Part shown: piece after piece, positions 45,076 through 55,587 of the stretch | How the letters are laid out: the number at the start of each line of letters is the position of its first letter | Numbering within the stretch: position 1 is the first letter of the stretch | Source of the DNA: Motacilla alba alba | Lineage: Eukaryota > Chordata > Aves > Passeriformes > Motacillidae | Length of the DNA stretch: 64,000 nucleotides | Assembly: GCF_015832195.1 (NCBI RefSeq) | Contig: NC_052046.1 | Span: 16,236,161-16,300,160, forward strand | Direction: 5' to 3' | Translations under genes and position numbers: made by a program | The notes under the pieces: model-generated | Database searches by the model: none | What the model was told of the DNA's origin: nothing | The model's input: only the letters and a program-made list of their open reading frames with translations

Positions 45076-47490
45076 CACTTGTGGATGAGGGAAAGGCTGT
45101 AGAGGTCAATGAAGCAGGACCCACCTGCTACATGACTTGTAATTCTACATAAGAAACAATAGTTGACCTGTTTCCTATTTGGTATGTGAAGACCCAGGTG
45201 CTAAAAGGAACACACAAATAATGACACCAGTGTGGCACAGGAGAAAGAGGCGATGTAGACAGGAGTCCAGATTCATGTAGGTTTTGAAGACACAAGACAC
45301 CCTTGTACTGGGAAATGGCACCTTTCAAAAAATTTAGAAGTAATGATAGGAATCATGTGTGGTGTTTTCCTCTACTCTTCTCTTTTGCCAATAAGTATTC
45401 AATGAGAGCATGGATCTTTCTGTATACTTAAGAGCTCCTCTTCCTTGGCACATCGATACCCAAATAACAGTAAGTGGGTTCAAATAGTTTATTTCCCAGA
45501 CTAAATCCAACTGTTCTAACAACATGAAGATTCTGTGATAAAGGAACTAAAGTTTCCTAAAAGGCTTCTGATTTTCCAGTGTCATATTGGAAATAATTAT
45601 TAATATTAAAATTAATAGAAAAACCCCCAAACTCAACAGTATGTTAATTAAAAGAGTAATCTTTCTATGAGCAAAAGCCCTAACATGTTTTCCATGGGTT
45701 AACTCTGATTGATTTACCAGATATCCCTACCATGGAGATCAGGTAAGGTACTGGTATGATTGGTAAAGCAACTTTTATCAAACTGCCTGCTAGAGCAAAC
45801 ATTTGCTAGTATAAGTTATATCTAAGTATTCCAGTAGAATTATGGTGCTCTGCTACCTTTTTTTTTTTTTTTAATGTCCCACATTTTTTCCCCAGCACAG
45901 CTTCAAGGCAGACTTTTGGTGTCCACTTCCTCAGTCTGGACTTCTCCTGGACACCTCATATTTTTTACTTTTTATTAATATTTAAGCAGTTGTATTTAAT
46001 AAATATATACACTGTCAGGGACGTGCAACCTCTTTTTCCAGGCAGCAGCAGGACCTGAACAATACTTGCTTCTGGCTGGTGTTTGCTTTGAAGGACAGAT
46101 GGCAGTAGCCCGTTTTTCCCCACCTTTGCAGAGTGTGGATCTGCTACAGAATGTTTCAAGTGTGTGCAAAAAATGGTACCTGTAGCAGCCTGAGAGAAGC
46201 TTACTCTGTGCTCATGTACAGCAGTTTTATAGGGCTCTGGGAACTGCAAAACCTGCTCTTTTATAAAGACCTCGTGACCCTCAGTCAAATTCTGCAGGAC
46301 TAGTAGCAATGGCAAGTAAATATTGATTAAATTAAAATAATGTCTCTTTGCCTTTCCAAAAGTAAAACTACTACTGAATTTCTTTTTTTTTTTTTTTTTT
46401 CCTGGCTGGCCAGAATTTACAGCTAATCTTAAGAATAATTTTGTCACTTCCTCTTAAGCTTACACATCTAAACAGCAAGAACATACACACAGCTTGTTTT
46501 ATGCAGCATGGTATCTGTGGGCTTGAGTTTCGCACGCCTTTGTGTGCTTTCTGCAACAAGGACATTTAATGTCTCTTTTGAAGAATTTTAACCTACAAGT
46601 CTTTTCAAAATTCAGAATACCCTGAAAGTATTGTAGATAACCTGCTAGTAATTACCCCTTTTTGTGATAATGCACTGATACACTTCGTTCAACCTGATGC
46701 TAATGATTACTGGCCTTGTATTAAGAGACTAACTAAAGCATTTGTTGCTGGAGTAGATACTCTCTAACACAGAGTAGATACACATGTAGCATTTTTAATT
46801 CTGGGAGTACTTCTGGTTGGTGGCCAGCGTCATGATCAAATGTGGTAACTGCTGAAAGATGTCTAGGCTCTGCCAAAAGAAACTTTGCAGAGAAAGTGTA
46901 TCAGTTCACCGTGCAGCTGCATGGACATTGATGCCAGCTCCAGAGAGAAGGTATGGGTAGGAACTAGCAGCTGGAAAGTAGAATCATTTATTTCATCTGT
47001 ATATGCCAAAATAAACTGCTGATGGGTCTGCAAACTAAGGGTTACCAAATAACAATGATATGTAAGTTGAAACTCACTACTGATAAAGTCTTTTGTTAGT
47101 CATCCATAAATTTAAGAATAGAAAACTGAACCCAGATTTAAAAAGAACTCCAGATGTCTGACACCAGAATGTAATCATTCTCTCAAAATAATTTCAAAGA
47201 AGAAACTGGTCAGAAACTTGTGCATGAAGATGGGCATGCTGTTCTCAAAGAAATGAAGGTTTAAATTAATGGAGTTGAGTGCCTTTCATTTTGCTGTCCA
47301 TGCACATCATCAGCTGCCCTGTGCAGCTGGAATCAGGCTGCTGGTAGCTCCAAGACACAGGTCATGGTTTTGTGCAGACCTAGGAGAGGTTCCTGAAAAG
47401 TAAAATGGCCCTATATTTTAAGAATAAATCTAGACTCTGTGACTCTGTGATTGGTTTGTCAAATTAAAGACTCACAAGTGATTAGCTAAA

Positions 47491-47492
<2 letters not shown>

Positions 47493-47551
<59 letters not shown>
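47493..47551. repeat. (TA)n microsatellite
   Basis: About 59 bp of uninterrupted TA dinucleotides. Confidence 0.97.
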
Positions 47552-47554
<3 letters not shown>

Positions 47555-49382
47555 AAGTTACAATGAGAAATTGCTAGAGTATTAAGTAAGCTCCTAGCAT
47601 TACACTAGAGACTATGGATTACTCAACTAATCTGGGATAAAGCTTTCTCTGTAAAATTAAACTCTCCAAAGTAGAAAATGATATGGAATTTCCTTTGGGC
47701 TCAGTACTCAGATCTCACACCTGGGAAATAAATGTGATCTGTAACAAACCTAATAGGAGGTCAAATACTACACAGCCTCCTCCAGTGACCCCAAGGTAAT
47801 TATTCTTTTCCTCAGTGCTTCTGTTGCTACATCTTGAGAATGCTTCTCAGGACTGAGGGGAAAATGTCTCTTTTTAGACAGTACCTTCTAAGCTCCTATC
47901 TTATTTGCACACAGCACTGGCATTAGACCAATTTAAAACTGGTCATGTGCAGTTGTAGCCTCTTTATTACTAAGACTGAATAATGCACACAGTTATCCAC
48001 ACATAAATGAAAATGTTTAGTGGAAGCCTGTACCTTAAAAACCTATTTTTTTTTTACTGTAGATCTTTCTTTTGCATTCAAATACATATAGAATGGAGAT
48101 GTTTGGTTTTTCTTTTTCAAAAAGTTGTTGCTCAGTTTAGTGATGCTTTTTCTTTGCAGCAAGATGAGCAGGAGTTGTTAGTTAAAAGACTTGAGTTTAT
48201 AATACAACATATATGTGACAAGTCATATAGTGTACATGAGCAGCAGCACTTTGTGAATCACTATTACTGTGTTGTCTATTTTTCTCTCTGTTGATATGTG
48301 GTAATCCTGGCTTGTAAATTCTCTTGCCATGTCAGAGACTGAGAAACTGAAAGTAACAGGACATTAATTAAATTTAAGTTATTTCTGATGAGTCTCAATA
48401 TTATTTATACCTTCTGTACCTGTTTCAGCCTGTCACAATTCCCTTTAAAAGGAACAACAGCACAGATAAGAAAATGTAATACTTTATGCAGAGCACAGCA
48501 CCACTTCAGATACACATGAAAACTGTGAAAAATTTTCACCTGGGTGTTGTATTTGTATGTTTCTGGTTGAGATTTGTCTTCTGTCTCTTCCAACAAAGAA
48601 TCTATTTTCTTTCTTTTTTATTTTTTTTAACTTTTTTTTTTCTTTTTTTTTCTTTTTTTTTTTTTTCTCTTTTTCTTTTTTTTACAGTTCTTTCATGTGG
48701 ATAGAGCAAATTATAGCACATTGGTTTTGGCAGCTATGACAGAAAATTAATGTTCCTCACATTCAAAGGCCAATATTTGAAAGGACTGTATATAGATGAG
48801 CCACATATTTCCATCACATGAATGAGACAGAGCAACACTGTCAAGAAGTGCTGGAAAGGAAAAGTAGAATATCTTTCTCTCAAAGACTTTACATAACTAC
48901 TGTTTCTAAATTTTGATCTTGGAGCTTCTTCAGTTCTAGCTTCACCACTGTCAAAGACATTCTATTGTTAAAGTCAGACTACTGGTGCTTCAGAGATTTT
49001 GCTACAGTTTAGTAAATGCAGAAGAAAATGTCACAGCTTTAGTTATAAGCATATATTGGGAGAAAATAGTGTAAAATATGAAGTACACATTGAATATCAT
49101 TCTTTAGGAGCTAAAGTGCAGTAAAAACCTTTAAAACTATGATATTTCCCAGGCTATAAGGGTTTTCACAGTGGTGCTACCCCAAGAGGAAAATTCAAAT
49201 ATCATCCAGTAAAATTATGCAATTCAGTATCCTTTTTAAGACCTGTTTATTTAATTTCACTGTCATGCAGACGAAAGCAGCCTAGATCACCACAATCTTA
49301 AACACATGTCAAGATGGAAAGAGCACAAAGATCCTAACAGAACCTCTTAACATTCATGGAGGGTGTGATACTAAGGGATACT

Positions 49383-49430
49383 ACATATATAAATATATAT
49401 ACGCACATTTATATACACACATATTTTATA

Positions 49431-49485
<55 letters not shown>
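49383..49485. repeat. (TA)n microsatellite with TACGCACATT interruptions
   Basis: The last 49 bp are pure TA; the first half is mixed TA/ACAC. Confidence 0.95.
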
Positions 49486-49487
<2 letters not shown>

Positions 49488-50536
49488 GAGAAACCTAGCA
49501 CCACTCTCTCTCGCTAGATGAGAAATATAGATGGATGTTCACTGATGTATGCTTGTCACGGATGTCTCCCAGAACTGGTGCATCTTGGTTACTGCCTTGG
49601 ACCCGAGGTTATGCCACACCCCCAAAACTTTTCTCCTTCTTTTTTAGTTGGTGAGGAGTGTGTGCAAACCTGGTCTCAGCAGATGAGCCTGTGGGCTCTG
49701 GCCTCCTCCAGTCCAAACCCAGCCAGAGGTAATTTTCAGGACAGCTGCAGCTTTCTTGTGGATACATTCTTCTCCCTCAGTCTTGTTTACTTGTCCCTCA
49801 TCCTCAGGTAATTAAACAGTAGTGTCACTATTGTGTCTCAAGTTTTGTTGGGCAGCTTAAATCACAGTCCAAAGCTCCAGTCACGTCAAGGATGGGTGGA
49901 ACTTGGTGGTCATAGCTTCTTTATACAGTTTTGCTGTAATGGGAAAATGCTTGCTTCATAGCAATGCTTAAGCCATTACCCATAGCATTTCAGTCTCTGA
50001 CATCACTGGTATACCCAGAGCCACTGTGAGGCTTTGGACACAGTGCCACATGACACCCCAAGCCCCACAGTGCAGACGTCTGGCTTTGGAGGGTGGACTA
50101 TACAGGGCATGGAAAGTTGGGTAGATGGATGCTGGCAGGGAATTTTGGTCAGTGGCTCCATGTCCAGGTGGAGATGAAGAATGAGAGGTGTCCCTCAGGG
50201 CTCTGCCTTGGTACAAGGGCTCTTTAGTGGTTTTGCCAATGACACAGAGATTGTATGGACCTTACCCTCAGCACAGGGTTTGCAGTGGACAGGCAGCTGA
50301 GTGGGGCAGAGGCTGAGGAGAAGGACTTAGGGATGCAGATGGAGGAGAAGCTCAGCATGAGCTGGCAATCAGCGCTCATAGCCCAGAAAGTCGGCCACAT
50401 GCTGGGCTGCAAGGAAAGGAGCGAAGAGCAGCAGGTCAAGGGAGGTGATTGTTGTCCTCTAGTCCATTTTTGTGAGACCCAACCTGGAACACTACATCTG
50501 TGTCTGGGGGCCCAAGCATAAGAAGGATGTCAAATA

Positions 50537-50575
50537 GAACAGAATAGAATAGAATAGAATAGAACAGAATAGAGT
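50537..50575. repeat. (AATAG)n pentanucleotide repeat
   Basis: About seven copies of AATAG/AACAG inside the CR1, at the point where consensus CR1 reads on from KKDV into the 3' region. Confidence 0.93.
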
Positions 50576-50654
50576 TCAGAGGAGAGTGATGGAGGTCCTC
50601 AGAGAGCTGGAGCACCTCTGCTTTTATGACAGGTGGAGCAGAGAATATGTTCCA

Positions 50655-50825
50655 ATCCAACTGGGGGATCTGCCTCTGCCCGAACCAAGGCACACAAATG
50701 AGACCATATGCAGACAACAACATGCAGATTTTATTTAACATGGATTTTATTTTACAAGAAATGTGAAGCAGAGGGATAGAAAGAAATAGGAAAGAGGTCT
50801 CAAGAGAAAGAGAGTAGAAGATAAT
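50655..50825 (-). mobile_element. Short LTR-like piece inserted in CR1
   Basis: On the minus strand it reads GTTAAATAAAATCTGCATG, GCATATGGTCTCATTTG and GGGCAGAGGCA. The same ordered blocks recur at 55,450-55,530. The AATAAA followed by about 60 nt looks like a poly(A) signal plus U5. The family was not identified. Confidence 0.45.
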
Positions 50826-50889
50826 CAGATGGAATTAGAGGATCTTGAAGGCCCTTCCCAATCCAAAGCATTCTGTAATTCCAGAATAT

Positions 50890-51111
50890 GTGTATTTTAA
50901 CTTGATATTATTATTATCACCAATATAATTGTTATCATACATAGAATATTATAATCAATAATAATTATTATTTACTTCTACTATTTCTTCATCTTATTAT
51001 TCTTATTATTTTTCTTCTTTTCCTTATTATTATTTTTACTACTATTACTATTTCTACTTTTCCATCATCCTATTCTTCTTATTCCTATCCTTCTTCTTCT
51101 TCTTCTTCTTC

Positions 51112-51146
<35 letters not shown>

Positions 51147-51330
51147 TAGTACTAGTAATTCTTCATCTTCTTCATCCTATTTTATTTCTATTTCTATTTC
51201 TATTTCTATTTCTATTTCTATTTCTATTTCTATTTCTATTTCTATTTCTATTTCTATTTCTATTCCTATTCTTTCTCTGTGGTTTTTTTGTGTGGGGTTT
51301 TTTGGTGTGAGTTTTCTTTTTTTTACTACT
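50890..51330. repeat. Microsatellite cluster: (TTA)n, (TTC)n, (TATTTC)n
   Basis: It comprises ATT/TTC-rich DNA, then (TTC)8 with (TTA)12 at about 51,089-51,148, then roughly 13 copies of TATTTC at 51,182-51,262. It begins just after the 3' end of the preceding CR1. Confidence 0.93.
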
Positions 51331-51489
51331 ACAATTTCTTAAACCCACCTTTCATTTGTTTTGAATGAGCCGTGTGTGGTGCAATCTAGCAGTGTGCAGT
51401 GAAGCCCTGAGAGCAATGCCTCCTGTCTGTGCCCATTCTTCATGGATAAAATCCCAAAGGATCAGCAGGTAATCCTTTCAAGATGAGAG

Positions 51490-51735
51490 AAAACAGCCTT
51501 TCCTTCAGGGAAGGTTCCACCAGGGAAGGTTCAGATTAAATATTAGAAACAATTTTTCCCTGACAGAGTTGTCAGGCATTGGAAGAAGTTGCTCAGGGAG
51601 GTGGTAGAGTCACTGTCTCTGGAAGCGTTCAAGAGTTGTCCAAATGTGGCACTTGGGGACATGGTTTCAGGGTGATGATGGGACTGGGTGACTTTCAAGA
51701 TCTCTTCCCATCTTGATGATTCTCTGTGATTCATC
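51490..51735 (+). mobile_element. CR1 LINE, 3' end
   Basis: GATTAAATATTAGAAACAAT, GGCATTGGAAGAAGTTGCTC and a terminus GATGATTCTCTGTGATTC identify a plus-strand CR1 3' end of the same general type as the 36.7- and 44.9-kb copies. Confidence 0.92.
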
Positions 51736-51739
51736 GCTG

Positions 51740-52074
51740 AGCCACCTGCCACCAAATGTCCCACAGGCGTGCTGGTTTGTGGCTGGCCACACTAGTAATA
51801 TTTGGTCTTCAGAACACTCACTTGGGATGCTCCAAAGCAGCTGGGTACTGCTGAGGTTGCAGGGCCATGTCCAGGCAAAGGTAGCTCGCGTGTCTCCCTC
51901 AGGATGTGGGGCAGGCTGCGCACCAGCCACCACTTGCAAGGCCCGGGCTGGGCTCAGCAGCACGCCCTAATCCTCAGGTTGTGGCGCCAGGCAGGGGCAG
52001 CAGAACTGTCTGCACAGCACCCACAGCGCCTGTCTGAGACTGGAGGGATGTTTCTTGTGGGGAGCTGGCTGCTA
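51740..52074 (-). pseudogene. Duplicated 3' end of the 824-codon ORF (broken)
   Basis: On the minus strand, 51967-52071 encodes QPAPHKKHPSSLRQALWVLC and then RQFCCPCLAPQPED with the same TAG stop. This matches the last 34 codons of the 824-codon ORF with about 9 of 105 nt different and 3 residue changes. The 3' UTR downstream is also similar. The codon equal to Trp790 is TAG here (52074-52072) and similarity fades a few nt upstream, so this is a partial, non-coding copy. Confidence 0.7.
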
Positions 52075-52177
52075 CCTGCGGCGGTGTGGCAGGAGCTGCC
52101 GAAACTACTGCCTTCATGAGAGCGTCCTCTTCAAGAAGGGCTATCTCTGCGCACCAGACACTCACACCACACGTTGT

Positions 52178-52544
52178 CACTCAAAGGTCAACAGAGAGAA
52201 AAGCAGACAGAAGGGGTTCTTTTTGTGGTATTCCAGTGGCTTTTATTAGCAGCACACTAAAGGGAACCAGGGACAAAGAACCAAGAACAAAAGAGGGTCC
52301 AGGGTCATATATGGGACAAGGGAGGTGGAGCCTCAGGTCTGAGGGCCAATAGGTTGAGGGAATAGGGGTGGTACAGAGGAGGGATTAGAGGGTAACAACC
52401 AACCAGGATTCAGGGGAGGAGCTGTAAGGAATGAGGACCAATAGGAATAGCAGAAGTGAGGAACATTCTAGAACTGGGGAGAGGAAAAGAGGTGATGTAA
52501 CTTGGCTTATTAATATAAAGGCACAAGGAACTGTGGCAGAACAT
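52178..52544 (-). mobile_element. LTR-like unit downstream of the 824-codon ORF
   Basis: On the minus strand it starts TGTTCTGCCACAG and has two CCTATTGG (CCAAT-type) boxes, a CATATATGACC TATA-like box near 52,310, AATAAA at 52247-52242 about 64 nt later and a U5-like end GAGTGACA. This order is that of a solo LTR. The octamer GAGTGACA is also present just outside the other edge. It could equally supply the ORF's poly(A) site. Confidence 0.5.
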
Positions 52545-52716
52545 TTATTTGTGTCACTCTAACTTAAAAGGGTGCCTCTTCCCAGGACATCCCTGCCTCA
52601 GCATCCCCTTCCATGTCTTGGGAGGCAGCAGCAGACCATGTGGCTCCCTCAGGACATGGGACAGGTTGTGTGCCTGCTGCCACTTGTGGGGCCCAGGCCG
52701 GCATCAACAGGGGGCC

Positions 52717-55191
52717 CTAATCCTCAGGCTGCGGTGCCATGCAGGGGCAGCAAAACTGCCTGCACAGCACCCACAGCGCCGGTCTGAGATAGGAGGGATG
52801 TTTCTTGTGGGGAGCTGGCTGCCACCTGAAGGCTTGGGCTCCCAGCTGGGGACCTGAGCAGCTGGGGAAGCTGCATGGAGCAGGGCCTGTCTCTGGCACC
52901 TGCTTCTTGAAGGCAGGAAAAACTGCAGATCTTCTGGGGGCTTGGGCTTTCACATGGGGAGGCAAGGTACGGAGTGGCACTTGGGGGCATGGCTCAACCC
53001 AAGCCTCCTGAGGGACAGGCACTGGGAGCCCGTCCCCTGCAAAGTGTCCCAGTCTTCTGTCTCTGTCTTCTTCTTCAGACAGCTCAAGGACGCTCAGATT
53101 GTCCCACTCATCCTTGTTCTGCAGCAAGGGCTTAACCCCAGTGCTGTGAACACTCGTGTGTTCCCAGCTGTCCTGCATGAGCTCTTTATCACTGTCATTT
53201 TCCCAGTTGGACTGCATGGAAGATCTGTTAATATTCCCTTTGGACGCCTTCTGGTCAATGGAATCTTCCTCTTCTGAAAGTTCTTGGCCAATGGACTCTT
53301 CCCAGTCAGAGAGTTCTTGGTAGCTACTGACTTGGGGGGACAGCTCTTGCTCGCTGTATTCTTCGCAGTTAGACAGTTTTTGGGAGTTCCCAACTTCTTG
53401 GGAAAGCCCTTTCTCTGTACATTCTTCCCAATCAGAAAATTTTAGGTAGCTCCTGAATTCTTCTGGGTACATCTCTTGTTCTATGCAGTCTTCCCCTTGG
53501 TAGGTAGACAATTCCTGGTAGCTACCAATTTCTCCTGGGGACAGCTCTTGCTCTGTGCAGGCTTCCCCTGGGGACAATTCCCTGTTGCTACCAATTTCTC
53601 CTGGGGATAGCTCTTGCTCTGTGCAGGCTTCCCCTGGGGACAATTCTCTGTCGCTACCAGCTTCTCCTGGGGACAGCTCATGCTCCGTGCAGGCTTGCCC
53701 TTGGGACACTTCTTGGTGTTTGTTCATTTCTCCTTGGGAGAGCTCTGGGTCTTCTTCATCATCATACTGGAAAAGCTCAAGCTCCCCAGCTAAGGTGCTC
53801 TTCTCTCTCTCCTCTCCACCTTGCAATCCCTGTCCTGACAGGGATGACTCCCTGTCTGCCTCTTCTTCCTGCTTACTGAGTGCCTGGGCTCCCAGCAATC
53901 TGGGTGAGGGGCTGGACAGGCAGCAGGGGCTGAGTGGGGCAGAGATCAGTCTCTCTTTCCTTTCTGCTGGAGCTGCTGCTTCCCGTTCTGAAGCCATGCT
54001 TTGCTCCAGGTCCCTCTGTTCCTCTGGCTGCTGGCCAGATGCCTGGACCTCAAGCACAGCCTTACACACCACCTCAGAGCTGATGTGCCCTGCTAAGTCC
54101 AGCAGAGCCTGGCTGCAGTCTGAGGTGCTGTGTGAGGCAGGGCTCTCTGTCCCTGGGCTCTCTGGGCTTTCTGTCTCTGTCTCTGGTCTCTCTGTCCCTG
54201 ACAATGGCACCTCATCACTGAGTACAGGAGAATCTGGTGCTTTTTCCTCCTGGGGAGCCAGAGGCTCAGGGGGCTTCTCCTCAGCATCTCCAGCCACAAC
54301 AGCAACAGCTGCTGGCTCAGCCTCTGTGGGACTTCCCAGGGCAGGAGAAGTGCTGGGCAGCTCACAGGCTGCCTCTCCTGATACCTTAGTGTCTATGCTG
54401 CCAGAAGAGCTTTGCCTCTGCTGGGCACAAATTTGGGCATTTGTGTGCAAGGGTTTGTCCCAGGTCTTGTATCTGACTCCTTCTTCCCATTGGGACAGCC
54501 TCTGGCTGCTCACACTTTCTTCCTGTTGGGACTGCCTTTGGTCACTCTTGTTTTTTTCCCATTGGGTCAGCTCTTCGACATTGTAGCCTTTTCCTTGGGA
54601 TAACTCCTTGTCACTGTTGTCTCCTACTTGGGATAACTCTGGGTCTCTCTTGTCCAATTCCAACTGGTACATGTGTGGATGGCCTTGCACATCTTGCAAA
54701 AGAGACAGATCCTGGTATCCCTTTTCTTCATGCTGGGACAGCTCTTGGTATGTTGGATCTTCTTCCCACTGGGAGCACTCTTGGCATCTGTCATCATCTT
54801 CATGCCATGGGTACTGGACCGGACATGGGTACATGTTTTCTTCCCAGTGGTACAGCCCTTGCTGTGTTCCATCTCCCCACTGCACTGTCACACCTACCTC
54901 ACACTGGAATGTCATTTCTTCTTGCTGTTGGTAAAATTCTTGGACTGTCACTTCTTCCCACAGACAAAGCTCTCGGCCACTGATATTCCCCCTTGGGGAA
55001 AGTTCTTGACCTGCATCATCTTTCCGCTCTTCATCCACGTTGACAAAGGCCCCCTCCTTCTCAGTCTCTGACACAGGCAGGACTGAGCTGCCCTCTGCTC
55101 CCAGCCACTGCCTGCTGAGGGCCTGGTCTTCCTGAAACCTGGTCAAGGGACTTGGGGGCTGGGAGCTGGGGTGTACCTTGTCCTCTTCCAT
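52717..55191 (-). CDS. Unrecognised 824-residue acidic repeat protein with an AKAP-like helix
   Basis: An uninterrupted single-exon ORF that I do not recognise; its function is unknown. The start MEEDKVHPSS has a good context (GAG ATG G). Residues 75-245 are irregular WEE/QELSQ repeats. Residues 280-355 are Pro/Ser/Glu-rich. Residues 361-383 (ALLDLAGHISSEVVCKAV and flanks) form a plausible amphipathic helix like PKA-RII binding helices. Residues 500-567 hold three 22-residue repeats (ACTEQELSPGEIGSNRELSP), then degenerate ELS units to about 706. The C-terminus is basic and Cys-rich (CRQFCCPCMAPQPED). There is no signal peptide or membrane segment. The last 34 codons are conserved in a nearby duplicate, which argues the frame has been coding. 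Long ORFs antisense to it are shadows of its biased codons. It could be a retrogene, a lineage-specific expanded gene or a transposable-element ORF. Confidence 0.6.
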   Translation of the reverse strand: MEEDKVHPSSQPPSPLTRFQEDQALSRQWLGAEGSSVLPVSETEKEGAFVNVDEERKDDAGQELSPRGNISGRELCLWEEVTVQEFYQQQEEMTFQCEVGVTVQWGDGTQQGLYHWEENMYPCPVQYPWHEDDDRCQECSQWEEDPTYQELSQHEEKGYQDLSLLQDVQGHPHMYQLELDKRDPELSQVGDNSDKELSQGKGYNVEELTQWEKNKSDQRQSQQEESVSSQRLSQWEEGVRYKTWDKPLHTNAQICAQQRQSSSGSIDTKVSGEAACELPSTSPALGSPTEAEPAAVAVVAGDAEEKPPEPLAPQEEKAPDSPVLSDEVPLSGTERPETETESPESPGTESPASHSTSDCSQALLDLAGHISSEVVCKAVLEVQASGQQPEEQRDLEQSMASEREAAAPAERKERLISAPLSPCCLSSPSPRLLGAQALSKQEEEADRESSLSGQGLQGGEEREKSTLAGELELFQYDDEEDPELSQGEMNKHQEVSQGQACTEHELSPGEAGSDRELSPGEACTEQELSPGEIGSNRELSPGEACTEQELSPGEIGSYQELSTYQGEDCIEQEMYPEEFRSYLKFSDWEECTEKGLSQEVGNSQKLSNCEEYSEQELSPQVSSYQELSDWEESIGQELSEEEDSIDQKASKGNINRSSMQSNWENDSDKELMQDSWEHTSVHSTGVKPLLQNKDEWDNLSVLELSEEEDRDRRLGHFAGDGLPVPVPQEAWVEPCPQVPLRTLPPHVKAQAPRRSAVFPAFKKQVPETGPAPCSFPSCSGPQLGAQAFRWQPAPHKKHPSYLRPALWVLCRQFCCPCMAPQPED
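53491..53694 (-). repeat. 66-bp coding minisatellite
   Basis: Three tandem 66-bp units in the 824-codon ORF, each encoding ACTEQELSPGE followed by IGSNRELSPGE with minor changes. Outer units are more diverged, as expected from unequal exchange. Confidence 0.9.
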
Positions 55192-55449
55192 CTCAGATGT
55201 CCTTTAATGCAGGGGGATCCTGGGAGCTGCTTCCTCCTGAGATACCCCCCTGGCAGGGCGGGGCTCTGCTGCATCACAAGAACCTCTGGGCACCACAATG
55301 TTCCCAAGTCACTGAGGGTCCTGACACAACACACCTGTGTCCTGTGTCACAAAGGGCCACATCCCGCACCTCTTCAACAGCCGAACTTGCTGGAACTGGG
55401 TTCTATGTGGGTTTCTAGCCCCCTCATAACTATTAAAATACCAGCTATT

Positions 55450-55556
55450 AAAATTTTCAGAAATGCCTCTGCCTGAAATAAGGTGCAAATGACACCATAT
55501 GCCAAAGTGAATAGTGTGGGTTTTACTTAACAGTAAATGAGAGAGAGAGAAAGGCA

Positions 55557-55587
<31 letters not shown>

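Larger units (their letters stand above)
45080..49960. other. Gene-free spacer with TA tracts
   Basis: No supported gene. It includes a T20 run near 46,382, (TA)n at 47493-47551, a T/C-rich stretch at 48,596-48,690 and (TA)n at 49,383-49,485. ORFs here are low-complexity or short. Confidence 0.6.
49985..50885 (+). mobile_element. CR1 LINE, internally deleted and interrupted
   Basis: A decayed reverse-transcriptase ORF is readable on the plus strand: RGVPQGSALVQGLF, then FAVDRQLSG (the FADD box degraded to FAVD), EKDLGMQMEEKLSMSW, and a diagnostic CR1 end at 50,835-50,880 (GGATCTTGAAGGCCCTTCCC, then a CATTCTGTAATTC terminus). Between them lie an AATAG repeat (50,537-50,575) and about 170 bp of foreign sequence (50,655-50,825); most of the CR1 3' UTR is missing. 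Confidence 0.85.

Noticed and set aside
45965..46447. 160-codon minus-strand ORF
   Set aside because: It includes a poly-Lys run from a T tract and has no start context or domain.
53555..54586. 343-codon plus-strand ORF, Ser/Pro/Leu-rich
   Set aside because: It is antisense to the 824-codon ORF and arises from that ORF's biased, repetitive codons; it is shorter, has no partner copy and no family signal.
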